DNA from: Corydoras sp. C115 | Lineage: Eukaryota > Chordata > Actinopteri > Siluriformes > Callichthyidae | DNA: 64,000 nucleotides | Direction of reading: 5' to 3' | Assembly: GCA_019802505.1 (NCBI GenBank) | Contig: JAFMOC010000009.1 | Location: 7,979,001-8,043,000 of the forward strand | Shown here: piece by piece, positions 20,749-32,167 of the stretch | Numbering within the stretch: the stretch's first letter is position 1 | How the letters are laid out: each line of letters opens with the position of its first letter | Notes under the pieces: generated by a model | Databases searched by the model: none | Told to the model about the DNA's origin: nothing | Seen by the model: only the letters and a program-made list of their open reading frames with translations | Position numbers and translations under genes: made by a program

Positions 20749-21402
20749 AAAAGCTATATTAGACTTATTTTAAATGACATGTGAATGTACTTTATAAACC
20801 CGGTGATGGTGTAGTAGAAGTTCGGCTGTGCCGCTGTGGAGAAATAAAGCGCTCAGCCTGGAATCCTAATAATAGCACAGTCATTCATAACTGGACCATC
20901 TGTCTGACGGGGAGCGGTGTGGTAATCCCGTCAGCGCTGTGAATAAGAGCAGCACCCAGTTGCACGCAGTGAGCATGTATAAACAGTAGCTTGATAAACG
21001 CTCTCCTCCGAGTGTGTTCGCTCGGCTGTTTAATGATGTGGGGCTGAATTTAGATGATGCATGATGTTTCACTCGCCCTCCCAGATTGCCAGCCACACAC
21101 TCAGGCGCACAATCGGTCGAAAGCGCGCCGGAAAGTCCCGAAAAAGGAGACGGAGTGAGAATCTGAAGAGTCGTCAATATGTTCCTACACGGAGGGAAAG
21201 CAATTGAACCTGCTCCGGCTGAGCTGCAGTCAACCACTCATGACATTAGTACCAGTGTGTTACAGATGGTTTCGGCTCGACTACATAAGAGCGCATTTTA
21301 AAGGGAATACGAGCATGAAGAACAAGTCTCGGGGTGGGAGATGCAAAAGAAACGTCTTTACAGAAAGAAGCCAGAGCTTAATTAAACATGTGCCTATTTA
21401 TA
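20749..21402. other. Unique, no gene recognised
   Basis: The 118-aa minus-strand frame at 20881-21237 has no domain. No repeat seen. Confidence 0.4.
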
Positions 21403-21717
21403 ATTCATTCATCCATCCATTATTTTCCGCTTAACCCACTACTAGGGTCACGGTGGGTGGTGGGGGGAGAGGGTGGTGCGCTGGGCAGATACACCCAGGA
21501 CAGGGCACCAATCTATCACTCATACAGACACACTCTATATGGGGCAATTTAGAGAATTCAATCAACCTTGAATCCATGTTTTTTGGACTGTGGGAGGAAA
21601 CTGGAGAACCTGGAGGTTCTGGAGAAACTGGAGAACCTGAAAAACCTGGACCCCACGCAGACACGGGGAAAACATGGAGACTCCACCCAGGAGAACATGC
21701 CAACCACTAAGCCACCC
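21403..21717 (-). mobile_element. V-SINE copy with short internal repeats
   Basis: Tail ATTCATCCATCCATTATTTTC at left. In the GGAGAACC region a GGAGAACCTGGAGGTTCTGG-like stretch has expanded (21602-21650). 3' part shortened after the G-rich tract. Confidence 0.9.
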
Positions 21718-21818
21718 ACTTAATAATGAAATAAAATATATTTGATTTGTTGTCTTGGGATCTTGAAATGGTATCAGCATTAACGTGACATGTTGTCATA
21801 GTGGTAACTATGTAACAG

Positions 21819-22014
21819 GTGGAGTTCTCCCCGTCTCTGTTTTTCCTCCCATAGTCCAAGATTCAAGGTGAATTGGCAGCTCTCAATTGCCCCTTTATAG
21901 TGTGTGTGTGAGGGAGTGCTCAGCGATGGATTGCCACCCTGTCCTGGGTGTATCTGCCCAAAACCAGAAACATTCTCCCTTGGATGGACATGGGGAAGCC
22001 CCCCCCCACCCCAG
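21819..22014 (+). mobile_element. V-SINE fragment, divergent
   Basis: GGTGGAGTTCTCCCCGTCTC to GACATGGGGAAGCCCCCCC. It has the longer CCAAGATTCAAGGTGAATTGG variant and TTGCCCCTTTATAGTGTGTG, an older subfamily signature shared with 24486-24720. Confidence 0.85.
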
Positions 22015-22765
22015 TCCAATTTAATTAGACAGTAAGAGCTGGAGTCACATGACTGCTGTAAACGAACGGTCATGTTTACAAAGAACTGAAACCATATTGT
22101 CTCGGGAATGTCGTATCCGTACGGCGTATCGTCGTTCATTAAAAAGCAGACGTCTCTTTTCGTCTCCGCACTGAAATCGGTTTCCCGTCTGGAATGCCTG
22201 AAAGCATTTATCTACCTCCCCGATTCCTCCAGCCGCCCATTTCACACGGCTTATTTATTCTATGCATCAGATAAGTATTGATCTCGCTCATGTTTAGAAT
22301 AAAAGTCACTGCTTCATGTTGAATGACTTTACTACAGCGGGGTATCCGTCATTGGAACGTCGATACTGTGCCGTCGTGTTATAACTGACCAAAGAGACTC
22401 TGAAGGGGCGGTGGGCGTGTTCCAATGGGCGACATAGCTTAAAATTTCCCTTAAATCATCATTGATCGTGCAGCAGGAATGGCCTTTATTCCTCTTAAAA
22501 GCACTCGAACCATCGACTGAGCCAGTCTCTCTATTCAAGAAAATATTAGATGAACGATCACGCCGTGGGTGGATGAAAGTGGATTTGACCATTGTATCGT
22601 AAATGCATCAGATTACATTACGGTTACGAAATGCCGACGCCACGGGGTAAAGGAGGGGACAAAGTCCACCGGTGTAGATGATGAAGTAGGTTTTAATGCA
22701 GAAGACACCGGATGAATACACAGCTAGCACGAGACACGACATCACATCAAATTAAAAGAATACAG
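22015..22765. other. Unique, no gene recognised
   Basis: No repeat or exon identified in about 750 bp. Confidence 0.4.
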
Positions 22766-23100
22766 GGCGGCATGGTGGCTTAGTGGTTAGCACGTTCACC
22801 TCTCAGCGCTGGGGATTCCCAGCTCGAATCCCAATCTGGGTGGAGTTCTCCCCATGGGTTTCCTCCGGGTTCTCTGGTTTCCTCCCACAGTCCAAAAACA
22901 TGGATCAAGTCAACTGAGTTCTCCAAATTGCCCCATAGGGTGTGCCTGTTTGAGTGAGTTTGTGACCAGCAATGGATTGGCACCCCATCCTGGGCCCAGC
23001 ACCCATCTGCCCAGCGCCCGAAACGTTCTCCCCTGAATGGGCATGGGGAACCCCCCTGTGACCCTAAAATAGGATAAAGCAGATGATAATGGATGGATGA
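22766..23100 (+). mobile_element. V-SINE copy, full length
   Basis: GGCGGCATGGTGGCTTAGTGG head. The segment between GGTGGAG and TTCTCCCC is shortened. A small insertion GGGCCCAGCACCCATCTGCC lies in the 3' part. Tail GGATGGATGAAT. Confidence 0.93.
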
Positions 23101-23188
23101 ATAAAATAACACAACAACAGAAAACATAAATTAAACCACCACAACACAAACATGTGTATATATTTTGTGGTGTATATATTGTGAACAA

Positions 23189-23536
23189 GGCGGCACGGTG
23201 GCTTAGTGGTTAGCACGTTCGCCTCTCAGCGCTAGGGATTCCCGGTTCGAATCCCCATCTGGGTGGAGTTTCCATGTTCTCCCCGTGTCCGCGTGGGTTT
23301 CCTCCGGGTTCTCCGGTTTCCTCCCACAGTCCAAAAACATGGATCAAGTTAATTGAGTTCTCTAAATTGCCCCATATAGAGTGTGCTTGAGTGTGTGAGT
23401 GTGTACCCAGCGATGGATTGGCGCCCTGTCCTGGGTCTATCTGCCCAGCGCCCGAGACGTTCTCCCCTGGATGGGCATGGGGAACCCCACCGCGACCCTA
23501 ATAGAGGACAAAGCGGGAGATAATGAATGAATGAAT
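23189..23536 (+). mobile_element. V-SINE copy, full length, younger subfamily
   Basis: Near-consensus young copy: GCACGTTCGCCTCTCAGCGC, AAGTTAATTGAGTTCTCTAA, GTGTACCCAGCGATGG, GCCCGAGACG, (GAAT)n tail. TSD ATATTGTGAA at 23176-23185 and 23537-23546. Shares private variants with the copy at 55755. Confidence 0.97.
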
Positions 23537-23680
23537 ATATTGTGAATTTCTGTTTATCTTCTATGTAGAGTGTATATCCCCATGTCTCACCATAAGAATT
23601 TCCCAACATGTTGCACAAATAACAAATAAACTTGAAACTTAAATAACACTAAATTACATTTGGTCATTTAGCAGACACAA
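23537..23680. other. Possible LINE 3' end and L2-tail scrap
   Basis: TTGCACAAATAACAAATAAA then CTTGAAACTT looks like a non-LTR 3' end. ACATTTGGTCATTTAGCAGAC (23656-23676) resembles the complement of the L2/SINE tail. Both are short. Confidence 0.35.
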
Positions 23681-24100
23681 CCTAAAATAACCAACACAAT
23701 TTAAAATACCAGAAATAACTCCATCCATAACATCAAGCGAGATCCAAAACTAAAGACACCCAAGGAAGGGCTTTTAAACATGTAGGGATGGTCATGTGAC
23801 AAGACATACAGCTGCACCATATCTTCACTAAAGACATATCATTACAGTAGGGACCACTAGGGGGCTCTGAGTCCAGTAATACTTACAGCCATCAGTAGAG
23901 GGTGCTGATGTGACAATTACAATATTTTGCAGACTGTTTGATCCGAAGGGACTGAGCTGCCACGCCCGCTCATAAGTCCATGACTACTCAGTGTGTACAG
24001 ATTAATCAAGCCTTAAACCCTTCCTGATTTTTAGTCCCAAAAAATTAATGAGACAGTTATGATTTTATTACATTATTATATTTATTTATTTTTGGTTATT
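23681..24100. other. No gene recognised
   Basis: Unique-looking, AT-rich. Confidence 0.4.
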
Positions 24101-24109
24101 TGTTTACCT

Positions 24110-24444
24110 TGGCTTAGTGGCTTAGAGGTTGAGCATGTTCTCCTCTCAGCACTAGGGATTCCCGGTTCGAATTCCCATCTCCCCATGTCCAGCGTGGGTT
24201 TCCTCCAGGTTCTCCGGTTTCCTCCCACAGTCCAAAAACATGGATCAAGTCAATTGAGTTCTCCAAATTGCCCCATATAGAGTGTGTATGTGTGAGTGAG
24301 TGTGTGCCCAGCGATAGATTGGCGCCCTGTCCAGGGTATATCTGCCCAGTGCCTGAAACGTTCTCCCCTGGATGGGCATGGGGAACCCCCCCCCCGTGAC
24401 CCTAACATAGGATAAAGTGGAAGATAATGGATGGATGGATGGAT
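24110..24444 (+). mobile_element. V-SINE copy with TSD
   Basis: Slightly head-truncated (starts TGGCTTAGTGGCTTAGAGG, itself a small duplication). C-run of 10. TSD TGTTTACCTT at 24101-24110 and 24444-24453 marks the insertion. Confidence 0.94.
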
Positions 24445-24485
24445 GTTTACCTTTCCAACTCTCTTTTTTATTTGGATTCTTTGGG

Positions 24486-24720
24486 TATAGTCATTAGCAT
24501 GTTCTCCTCTCAGTGCTGGGGATCCAGGTTCGAATCCCAATCTGGAGGTTTTCTCCAGGTTCTCAGGTATCCTCCCACAGTCCAAAAACATGGATTCAAG
24601 GTGAAATGGCTGCTTTAAATTGCCCCTAAATAGTGTGTGTGTGAGTTAGTGTGTGCCCAGCCATTGAATGGCGCAATGTCCCAAAACAGTTCTCCCCTGG
24701 ATGGGCATGGGGAACCCGTC
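24486..24720 (+). mobile_element. V-SINE fragment, older subfamily
   Basis: TATAGTCATTAGCATGTTCTC to GGATGGGCATGGGGAACCC. Has GATTCAAGGTGAAATGGCTG and TTGCCCCTAAATAGTGTGTG variants. Several deletions, no tail. Confidence 0.88.
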
Positions 24721-26165
24721 TGCCACCGTCGCACCTCTGCAAACACACTTTTCTGGCTGAGATCTAATGAAATAATTACTTAAGCAAATTAATTTGGCGT
24801 GAATTCATCCACATCCATGTGAACTACACGGCGCAAAATGAATATGCGCATACGGGAGGTAAACCATCAGCATCAACCTCGTCAGCAACCGAGAGGAAAC
24901 AAGAGACGGAGGAAAAACCGCGAGGCATTAATTATATAAAGCCATCAAATTTTCAGACTTCTCCGCATTTTCTTGACGCGCAACAGAACGGGAAAGCTAA
25001 TTATTCATAAGGCCCTTCATCATAACGACTCCGGCTTGGTTCCTGACTGATGACTGTCACGGACTCAGGTAACCGCTGCTCGGCTTCCCCGCATGTTTAG
25101 CTCCCTCGCATCTTCAAGCGAGTTGATTTACATATTTATAGAGCACGCGTCCGAGCCGATGATGCTTCTCGATGAGACTGTAAATCACGGGTTTAGCAAA
25201 ATTAACTCCGATGACGACGTGCTGGCATTTCCCATTATGATTTGTGCCCTAATTCAACGTGGCATAATAGTCCACCGGTTGATTTAGGTCGAATTATTCC
25301 CTGATTAATGGCACGACAGCGGACGCAGCGCTGGCTGTGTGCATTTTGATAACACTGATATTTGGGTTTTTCCATTTCGCCGTGTACATAGAGACGACTG
25401 TATGCTGAGTGACTGACTCCATGAAGCCGGTGGAGAAATCTCATTTTTACACCATTTGGAGATTAATGAGGACGCGCTGACAGGATTCGCTTTCAGGCTG
25501 TCGGGACAATAATGAAGGTTTTTTTTTTTTCCCACCAGATTATTTGGTTCCAATACACACTTTCTTGTATATATAGCTACAGGTGTTGGTGTCTGTGGTC
25601 GTGAGAGGTTTGTTTACATCATCGGTCGCTTTTAAAATCAAAATTTGACATTTGAATATTGATATGCTTTTATAATGTATCACTCTTCACTCTTTTTGCA
25701 TATTATTACGTATGCGGTATCACGCTGCACCCAAGCTGTCGCCTTCCTGCTCTGAGAGTTTTTTTTCTCTTCCAGGTCGCTTCAGGTAGTTATAATAATT
25801 CTGCTAACATTATTACAAGGAAAGTCAGACTATTACATAATTTTATTCCATCTCCGCTGACAACCCGCTACATCTCCATCATGACATTTTTGCAGTGTAG
25901 TCATTCCACTCATACTCACACTAAAAATAATCCACAATGACCCGCTGATGAGGGCCGTGAGCCTCCACTACAGAGCTGGTGATGTGACTTTTGCGAGCGT
26001 AATGTGCAATAACACAGCCACTTTAAAACACTGTTATTCACAAAAGTCAAATACAGAACTGAAGGAATTAGAGTTAAAGCGTCCAAAATTTTTCCATTTT
26101 AACTAAATTGTTCTGGGAGTGTCATCATCTGAAAAAGAGAAAATCTGTGAGAAGAAAAGATCTCA
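24721..26165. other. Unique, no gene recognised
   Basis: About 1.4 kb without named repeats. T-run at 25519-25530. Multiple short open frames, none convincing. Confidence 0.4.
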
Positions 26166-26169
26166 TCGT

Positions 26170-26265
26170 CTTCCATTCAGGGGAGAACGTCTCAGGCGCT
26201 GGGCAGATACACCCAGGACCGGAAGCCAATCCATCTCTGGACACACACTCACTCACACACACACA

Positions 26266-26275
<10 letters not shown>
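26170..26275 (-). mobile_element. V-SINE fragment running into (TA)n
   Basis: CCATTCAGGGGAGAACGTCTC to CACACACACACACTATATA. The SINE's own CACACTCTATATGG position is where the TA array begins. The 5' half of the SINE is missing beyond it. Confidence 0.9.

Positions 26276-26350
<75 letters not shown>
26268..26350. repeat. (TA)n flanked by (CA)n
   Basis: About 35 TA units, then CACACACACA. It starts inside the SINE fragment. Confidence 0.95.
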
Positions 26351-26753
26351 GTAGATATCTTTTTCATTGCTGTGACCTGAGATTGATGGGCTTTTCTGCT
26401 CCCTAAACCAAGTAAATACTCAGACAACTTTTACAAGTGGACCAGTTTACTTTCAGAATGAGTCTCATAAGGCAATGTTTTCGGGTCGAACAAGTCACTT
26501 TATCTGGGCCGCTTTGCTGACTCGGTGAAATAAAGAAACCTTTTCATCGCATTTCACAAAGTTTACTTTTTCAGTAAAAAATGTCGCCAAACAGATTCAG
26601 CTTCCACATCCTCATCACCAAAAAGTACAGTTCATTTCATTACATTACATTTACATTTAGCAGATCTGTGACTGGAGATTTCTTAAGTTGATTTCTTAAG
26701 TTAACATGGCCTATTAACTTATATATGTATATATATGTATAAATATATATCTC

Positions 26754-26785
<32 letters not shown>

Positions 26786-26983
26786 CAGGGTGGGAACCAC
26801 AAAACAGAGGGAAAGAGCAACAAAGCTTAAAAGGTTACCTGCCGGGCGGACAGGGCGAGCCACACTCAGTCAGTTCAACAATCAATATTTCGGAATAAAG
26901 GTGCAGGGAAAGCTGCTGATAAACAAAAATCAGAAGCATCAACAGAAAAAACAACAACACAAATAGAATCAGGGGAAACCATA

Positions 26984-27022
<39 letters not shown>

Positions 27023-27880
27023 TGTATACAGGAATTATATACAGATGAACAAAGCAATTGAACCGAACACATGAACCAATCTGAAACCAATGAACCAAAC
27101 TGTACGGCACAGACAGAATCAATCATCACATGAGGTGATACTTTGACAGGACGCCCAGGTTGGTGTGTATTTTGGCACAAAACAAAAGAGACGTCCACCT
27201 GGCGAGACGTTCAGTCTGAACTCAGGTGGACGTCCGTGTCACCCGGTGGTTTCTCCTCATCCATATTAAAAACAGACAAACTGCGTTTCCAACCTCACAT
27301 CATTCCACATTCACTTCAACTTGAGTACTTTTTAGAAAATTAAAAGCAGTTATATATGAAACAGCTGCACCAACATCCCAGCGTCTGTAGGGGGAGCATG
27401 TGGGTGTCTCTACACTCTTCTACATATAGTACACAAACAAACACACACATACACACTGTCCATATTCCACCCTCTTCTGTATATATGTACTGTAGGTGGA
27501 AGATGATGGTTTGCGTGTTATTTTATTTTATTAGATTTCATAGCTTTGCTTTCTCGTATCCGGCTCTTATCTTTCGGTCCTGTTTAAACAGATCCCCGCT
27601 CTTCCCTCATCGAGGCAGATTCTTTGGCACATTGTAAGCAGTGCGCATTAATAAAGAATCACAGACGTATCCAGGGACCTCCTTCAAATAGCTGGAAAAT
27701 CAAAAGTGACTGGCTTAGAGGAGTTTAGAGGCTGAAAAGTCACATGATGAAGTATTTGGAAATTTGATGAATATGAACTTATATGGCAAGGACAAATTCA
27801 CACAACCAGAGAACATGAAATATTAAGTGATCGTTAAGTGACTCTCACTGCACACGAGTCGCATGGAGTCGGAAATACTA
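26351..27880. other. Unique with small microsatellites; no gene recognised
   Basis: ATTACATTACATTTACATTTA at 26639-26659 recalls the L2/SINE tail complement. (GT)n at 26751-26776 and (TA)n at 26986-27019. A stem-loop is noted separately at 27191-27233. Confidence 0.45.
27191..27233. repeat. Imperfect hairpin with nested stems
   Basis: Outer arms ACGTCCACCTG (27191-27201) and CAGGTGGACGT (27223-27233) are exact complements. The inner GTTCAG/CTGAAC pair (27209-27221) is also self-complementary. Not in a recognised repeat. Confidence 0.65.
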
Positions 27881-27884
27881 TATA

Positions 27885-27885
<1 letters not shown>

Positions 27886-27947
<62 letters not shown>

Positions 27948-28035
27948 CCATGTCCTGGGTGTATCTGCCCAGCGCCCCATGTAGGGGAGAATGCCCATTG
28001 GCCCTATGCCCATGCAGATACACACAGGACATGGT

Positions 28036-28092
<57 letters not shown>
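27886..28092. repeat. (TA)n - SINE palindrome - (TA)n
   Basis: TA arrays at about 27888-27943 and 28038-28091 flank a 94-bp core. The core's ends are inverted copies of a SINE 3' piece: ACCATGTCCTGGGTGTATC at left, GATACACACAGGACATGGT at right. The whole is nearly self-complementary. Confidence 0.9.
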
Positions 28093-28093
<1 letters not shown>

Positions 28094-28095
<2 letters not shown>

Positions 28096-28270
28096 TTCAT
28101 TCATTCATTATCTCCCGCTTTATCCTCTATTAGGGTCGCGGTGGGGTTCTCCAGGGGAGAACGTCTTGGGCGCTGGGCAGATACACCCAGGACAGGGCGC
28201 CAATCCATCGCTGGGCACACACTCACTCACACAGACACACTCTATATGGGGCAATTTTGCCACCATGCCG

Positions 28271-28274
<4 letters not shown>
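28094..28274 (-). mobile_element. V-SINE copy, centrally deleted, younger subfamily
   Basis: (ATTC)n tail and TATCTCCCGCTTTATCCTC to GGGGCAATTTTG, then directly to CCACCATGCCGCCCT. About 160 bp of centre and head are lost. Flanked on both sides by (TA)n. Confidence 0.9.

Positions 28275-28325
<51 letters not shown>
28275..28325. repeat. (TA)n microsatellite
   Basis: About 24 TA units abutting the SINE head end. Confidence 0.95.
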
Positions 28326-28327
<2 letters not shown>

Positions 28328-28805
28328 AGCAACCTCGCTCTTCTTCCCCGGGAGATCGGCTACACGGGAGGAATGCGTACACCGCTTACGCCTTATGACC
28401 GTTTCCTTGGAACGGCTGTGCGGAGAAAAATGCACACGCCGGTCCATCGGGAATAACGCTCCCACGGATATAACCTGCGCGGGGAATATTGTGCAGCACC
28501 GTACAGTGGTTGAGCGCAGAAGGAGAGTTCTGAGACACCGGGATAAAAACAAAACAGGGATTTATTATTTAAAATGGTGTAGGGACACCAATGGAAAGGG
28601 AAACAAACGAACAAGACTAACACCTTGGTATAACCACAAACAACAACGTGCACGGGGAAAATGGAACACGGAAACTAAATACAAAAAACACCCAGTCACG
28701 TAATAAACCAATCACCCAACGGAGACAATGAATACAATTAAATGAGGGACAGGTGCCCCAGACACCTGTGACAATATATAAATAGATAAATAAATAAAGA
28801 ACAGG
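28326..28805. other. Unassigned, possibly an old dispersed element
   Basis: A-rich sequence with many AAACA/AACAC motifs and ACAGGTG/CACCTGT inverted arms at about 28750-28770. The style recalls fish dispersed elements, but I cannot name one. Confidence 0.25.
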
Positions 28806-28846
28806 AAACATGGAAACATGCTACCACTAAGCCACCATGCCACCCT
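28806..28846 (-). mobile_element. V-SINE head remnant
   Basis: ACATGGAAACATGCTACCACT then AAGCCACCATGCCACCC: the head complement only, followed by poly-A/poly-T. Confidence 0.75.
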
Positions 28847-28976
28847 AAAAAAAAAATTTTTTTATTGAAAATACAGATGGTAGAATAATATAATAATATA
28901 ATAAAATAACATAATATTGCACATTTGAATAATTATCATGATGGTTAGAGACATTTGCTGCATTCAGAATGATGCG

Positions 28977-29008
28977 ACACCCCTCACCCCTCACCCCTCA
29001 CCCCTCAC
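28977..29008. repeat. (CACCCCT)n short tandem repeat
   Basis: Four consecutive CACCCCT units, C-rich on the plus strand. Confidence 0.95.
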
Positions 29009-29531
29009 ACCAATTAACTAATACCTGTGCCTTTTCAGCCAAAACAGTCAGCGTGAGAATCCTGAACAAGCCCATGGAGAACCTATTAAAGTTCAATCAA
29101 CACTATAAACTGAAGTACGACCCTGGAAATGTGCGAGTCCTCGCTCTGAGGACAGTTTTTTTAAGCCGGGATGTCCTCTCGGGCCGGGCCATTTTTCCCG
29201 CCGCCGCCGCCGCCCTCCCATCTCGGCGATCTGTCGCGGTGTATTAGCGCAAAGCCAGAGCCACTTTACTTTGAGCAAATTTCAGGAGCGAATGTTAAGC
29301 TTCAATCCGCGAAACTGAGACGAGGGGCGGGAAGAATAAGAGACGATACGGAGAACAAGTACTATATTAGCCACCCCGCCGTTTTTTTTTTTTTTTTTTA
29401 CTTAGAAGGAGGTAATGGATTTCTGCTAACAGCGCAGGATGAGACGCAGCAAGGCTGTCAGTGATGAAGTGAGTGTCAGTCGGTGTTGATTGGGTCTGCA
29501 GGCATTCTGTTTGATCCCCGGCATGACGCAG

Positions 29532-29534
<3 letters not shown>
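29009..29534. other. Unique; weak exon-like stretch
   Basis: CCTTTTCAG at about 29030-29038 precedes an open stretch (KTVSVRILNKPMENLLKFNQ onward) but no good donor follows and no homologue is known to me. T-run at 29382-29399. Confidence 0.25.

Positions 29535-29572
<38 letters not shown>
29535..29572. repeat. (CA)n microsatellite
   Basis: About 19 CA units. Confidence 0.97.
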
Positions 29573-29574
<2 letters not shown>

Positions 29575-30045
29575 CCTCTGCTCATTGTGCAAGTAGCACA
29601 CAATCACACAATCACTTCATCCACCCTCTTCTTGCACTTCACAGGCGTACACACCCCGCTTCCCTTCCTGCTCTGCATGCTGATTCTTCAGCCTTTGATT
29701 CCGTTTGGCAGCGGCACGCTCTTTCAAACGGCCGAGCGTGTTTAGGAGCGCGTACCGGCCAAGCCGCTCGCAAAGGTCAGCCAGAACCTCCTATTGAACA
29801 CGCACCGTGGGGAAAATCTTTACAAACGTGGGCTATTTCCAAAGGTGCAGCCAAGCCCCCCCACCCCCCGCGCGCCTCTAAAACAACCGTCTAATGTCAC
29901 GCAGGTCGGACTGCTTCGGTCGCCGGCGAGCTGGCGTGACTTAAATACACCCGTATTGATCTGGACGGGGCAAATGATAAACACAAACATTGAGCGGACC
30001 CAGCTTGGGCTTAAAGCGTTGGTTGGTTTTGACGCCACTGTTAAC
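29573..30045. other. No gene recognised
   Basis: GC-richer unique-looking sequence. Confidence 0.4.
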
Positions 30046-30330
30046 CATCCATCCATTCACAATTTATCCTCTACTAGGGTCGCGGGGGTGGGCGGGTGGG
30101 GGGTATTTCCCATGCCCATCCAGGGGAGAACGTTTCGGGCGCTGGGCAGATACACCCAGGACAGGGCGCCAATCCATCGCTGGGCACACACTCACTCACT
30201 CACACACACTATGGGGCAATTTGGAGAATTCCAATGACCTTGATCCTTGTTTTGGGACTGTGGGAAACCAGAGAACCCACGTGGACACGGGGAGAACATC
30301 GGCATCCGAACCCGGATCACCAGCGCTCAT
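30046..30330 (-). mobile_element. V-SINE copy, partly degraded
   Basis: Tail CCATCCATCCATTCAC, G-rich GGGTCGCGGGGGTGGGCGGG, 3' part, central region shortened at GGGAAACCAGAGAACCCACG. Stops before the head. Confidence 0.9.
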
Positions 30331-30334
30331 GTCT

Positions 30335-30575
30335 CTCATCTCATCATCTTCTGCTTAAGCCTCCACTAGGGTCGCGGGGGTGAGCGGGTGGAGGGTGTTT
30401 CCCCATGCCCATCCATGGGGAGAACATCTCGGGTGCTGGGCAGATACACCCAGGACAGGACGCCAATCTATCACTAGACACACACTCACCCACACACACT
30501 CTATATGGGGCAATTTGGAGAATTCAACTGACCTTGATCCATGTTTTTGGGACTGTGGGCGGACACGGGGAGACC
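30335..30575 (-). mobile_element. V-SINE copy, adjacent tandem, 5' part missing
   Basis: CATCTTCTGCTTAAGCCTCC through GGCAATTTGGAGAATTCAAC to GGACACGGGGAGACC. Shares the GCGGGGGTG(A/G)GCGGGTGG variant with its neighbour, which suggests local duplication. Confidence 0.9.
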
Positions 30576-31983
30576 ATCATGGCTGACCCTGCACCCTGAC
30601 CCCAACCATCATTTTGGGAAACGTAAATGAAAATGACCTCACTGGTTTAGGACTGGATGATCATGTGTCATGCGTAACGGCGACGTACCCAGCATGTTTC
30701 ATTATTCTGCATCCTGGACTCCAGCGCCCCCTATCTCTAACCAGAAGTAGATAAGTGAATATTGTGGATGTGGTAAGACTTCTCCTGATGCAGACGTGAC
30801 CCCCCATCAAACCTCAGATGAGCACATGAATCATCAAACCTCCTGTTTACTTATTTGCTTTTTTAATCTGCGCCTTTCTGCCAAACGAACGGGGATGAAG
30901 CGGACCAGACACCCCGAGGTAGCGGCGGGACTGATGCGAGCTTTGATCCGGCGTCGGATAGATGCCGCTTTATTCTTCACCCTCCACACTTGATTTCTCT
31001 CGTACGGCTTTCAGATCAACACTGCGAGGCATGTTACTCTCGACGCCGTTGCAATTACTCCATTTCCTTTTACGTCTTGTTTCAGCCACGAGAGCGAGAC
31101 GTCTCCTGATGGATTCTCCGAGCTCTCGGCTCGCGCAACGCCGCAGCCAAACCCTTTCTGCGCTCTGACATCAAAAGGCGGTACATAAATTATTGTTTCT
31201 GTTCTGTTTTCCAAAAGCTCAAATCAACACTGGCAATCATGTTCCCCTCAGTCAAACCTCTGTTTGCTTTTAACAATACGTTCATAATGGAGGTTGCGAG
31301 CCTCCCCGATGTTCTAGTTTAACTTGATTCCTTTGATCTTCTCCACGTCCGGCTCTGTTCTCCTGATTTCTCTGCTCCACGTAATGCCTTAACACAGACC
31401 TTAATTAACGACCCAATCCCACGAGGGAGTGAGAGCAAGGTGTGCATGCGGGAGGAATACCAATCCCACTTTGTTTTCGTACCGAACGTTCGCTCGCCGG
31501 CCGATCCGTCGATCGCCGGATCATTGGACGGCGTGGAGTGGGGGGGGCGGAGTCTGTCGAATGTAGCTGAAGGTTGAAACAGCAGAAGACAGTGTGAGAA
31601 TCCGCCAGGCGGATTAGTCCGTCCCAAGGCGCTGTCTGCTTTTTTTTTTGGTTGACACGGGGTTGCGGGGGGGGGGGGGGGGGGGGATGGGTTCGGGGGA
31701 TCGAAGCAATTTCACAGCATTTGATCAGTGATTGATTTACGATCGACTCTTGGCAGCGCCTGCACTCGGGGAGCTTAATTATTTCAATTCTCTTTAAAAT
31801 TCTGTAGATTGCGACTCGATGGCAGACCGTCCCCCCTCTCTGGATCTCCTTCCTTTTTTTGGCTTCCGTCAGGGTTTACCCGAATCTGCTCTTCTGAGCT
31901 TATAGACATCCAACAATCGAAAAAGTTTTAAGTAAAATTTGATTTGTTTTTCGAGATCATCTAAATGACACTCCAATGAGATC
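30576..31983. other. Unique with poly-G; no gene recognised
   Basis: A G-run of about 22 at 31665-31686 is not inside a recognisable SINE. The minus-strand 102-aa frame at 31319-31627 has no domain. Confidence 0.45.
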
Positions 31984-32162
31984 TCACACACACTGCAGTA
32001 TATAGGGGCAATTTAGAGCAGCCACTTCAACTTGAATCCATGTTTTTTGACTATGGAAGGAAATCGGAGAACCTGGAGCAAACCTATGTGGACACGGGGA
32101 GAACATTCAAACTCCACCCAGATTGGGATTGGAAAGTCCTAACCACTACGCCATTGTGCCCC
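31984..32162 (-). mobile_element. V-SINE fragment, older subfamily
   Basis: CACACACACTGCAGTATATAG to CCACTACGCCATTGTGCCCC. AGCAGCCACTTCAACTTGAA is the older variant. No 3' part. Confidence 0.85.
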
Positions 32163-32167
32163 AATTA

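Noticed and set aside
27863..28456. 197-aa ORF with Tyr-Ile repeats
   Set aside because: Translation of (TA)n arrays and SINE pieces.
28326..28805. Retroviral or LTR element
   Set aside because: No paired LTRs, primer-binding site or gag/pol motif found.
29030..29160. Possible exon after a CCTTTTCAG acceptor
   Set aside because: No convincing donor, no homologue known to me, and the frame runs on into low-complexity alanine-rich sequence.
31319..31627. 102-aa minus-strand ORF near a poly-G tract
   Set aside because: No domain; the GC-rich context makes chance open frames common.
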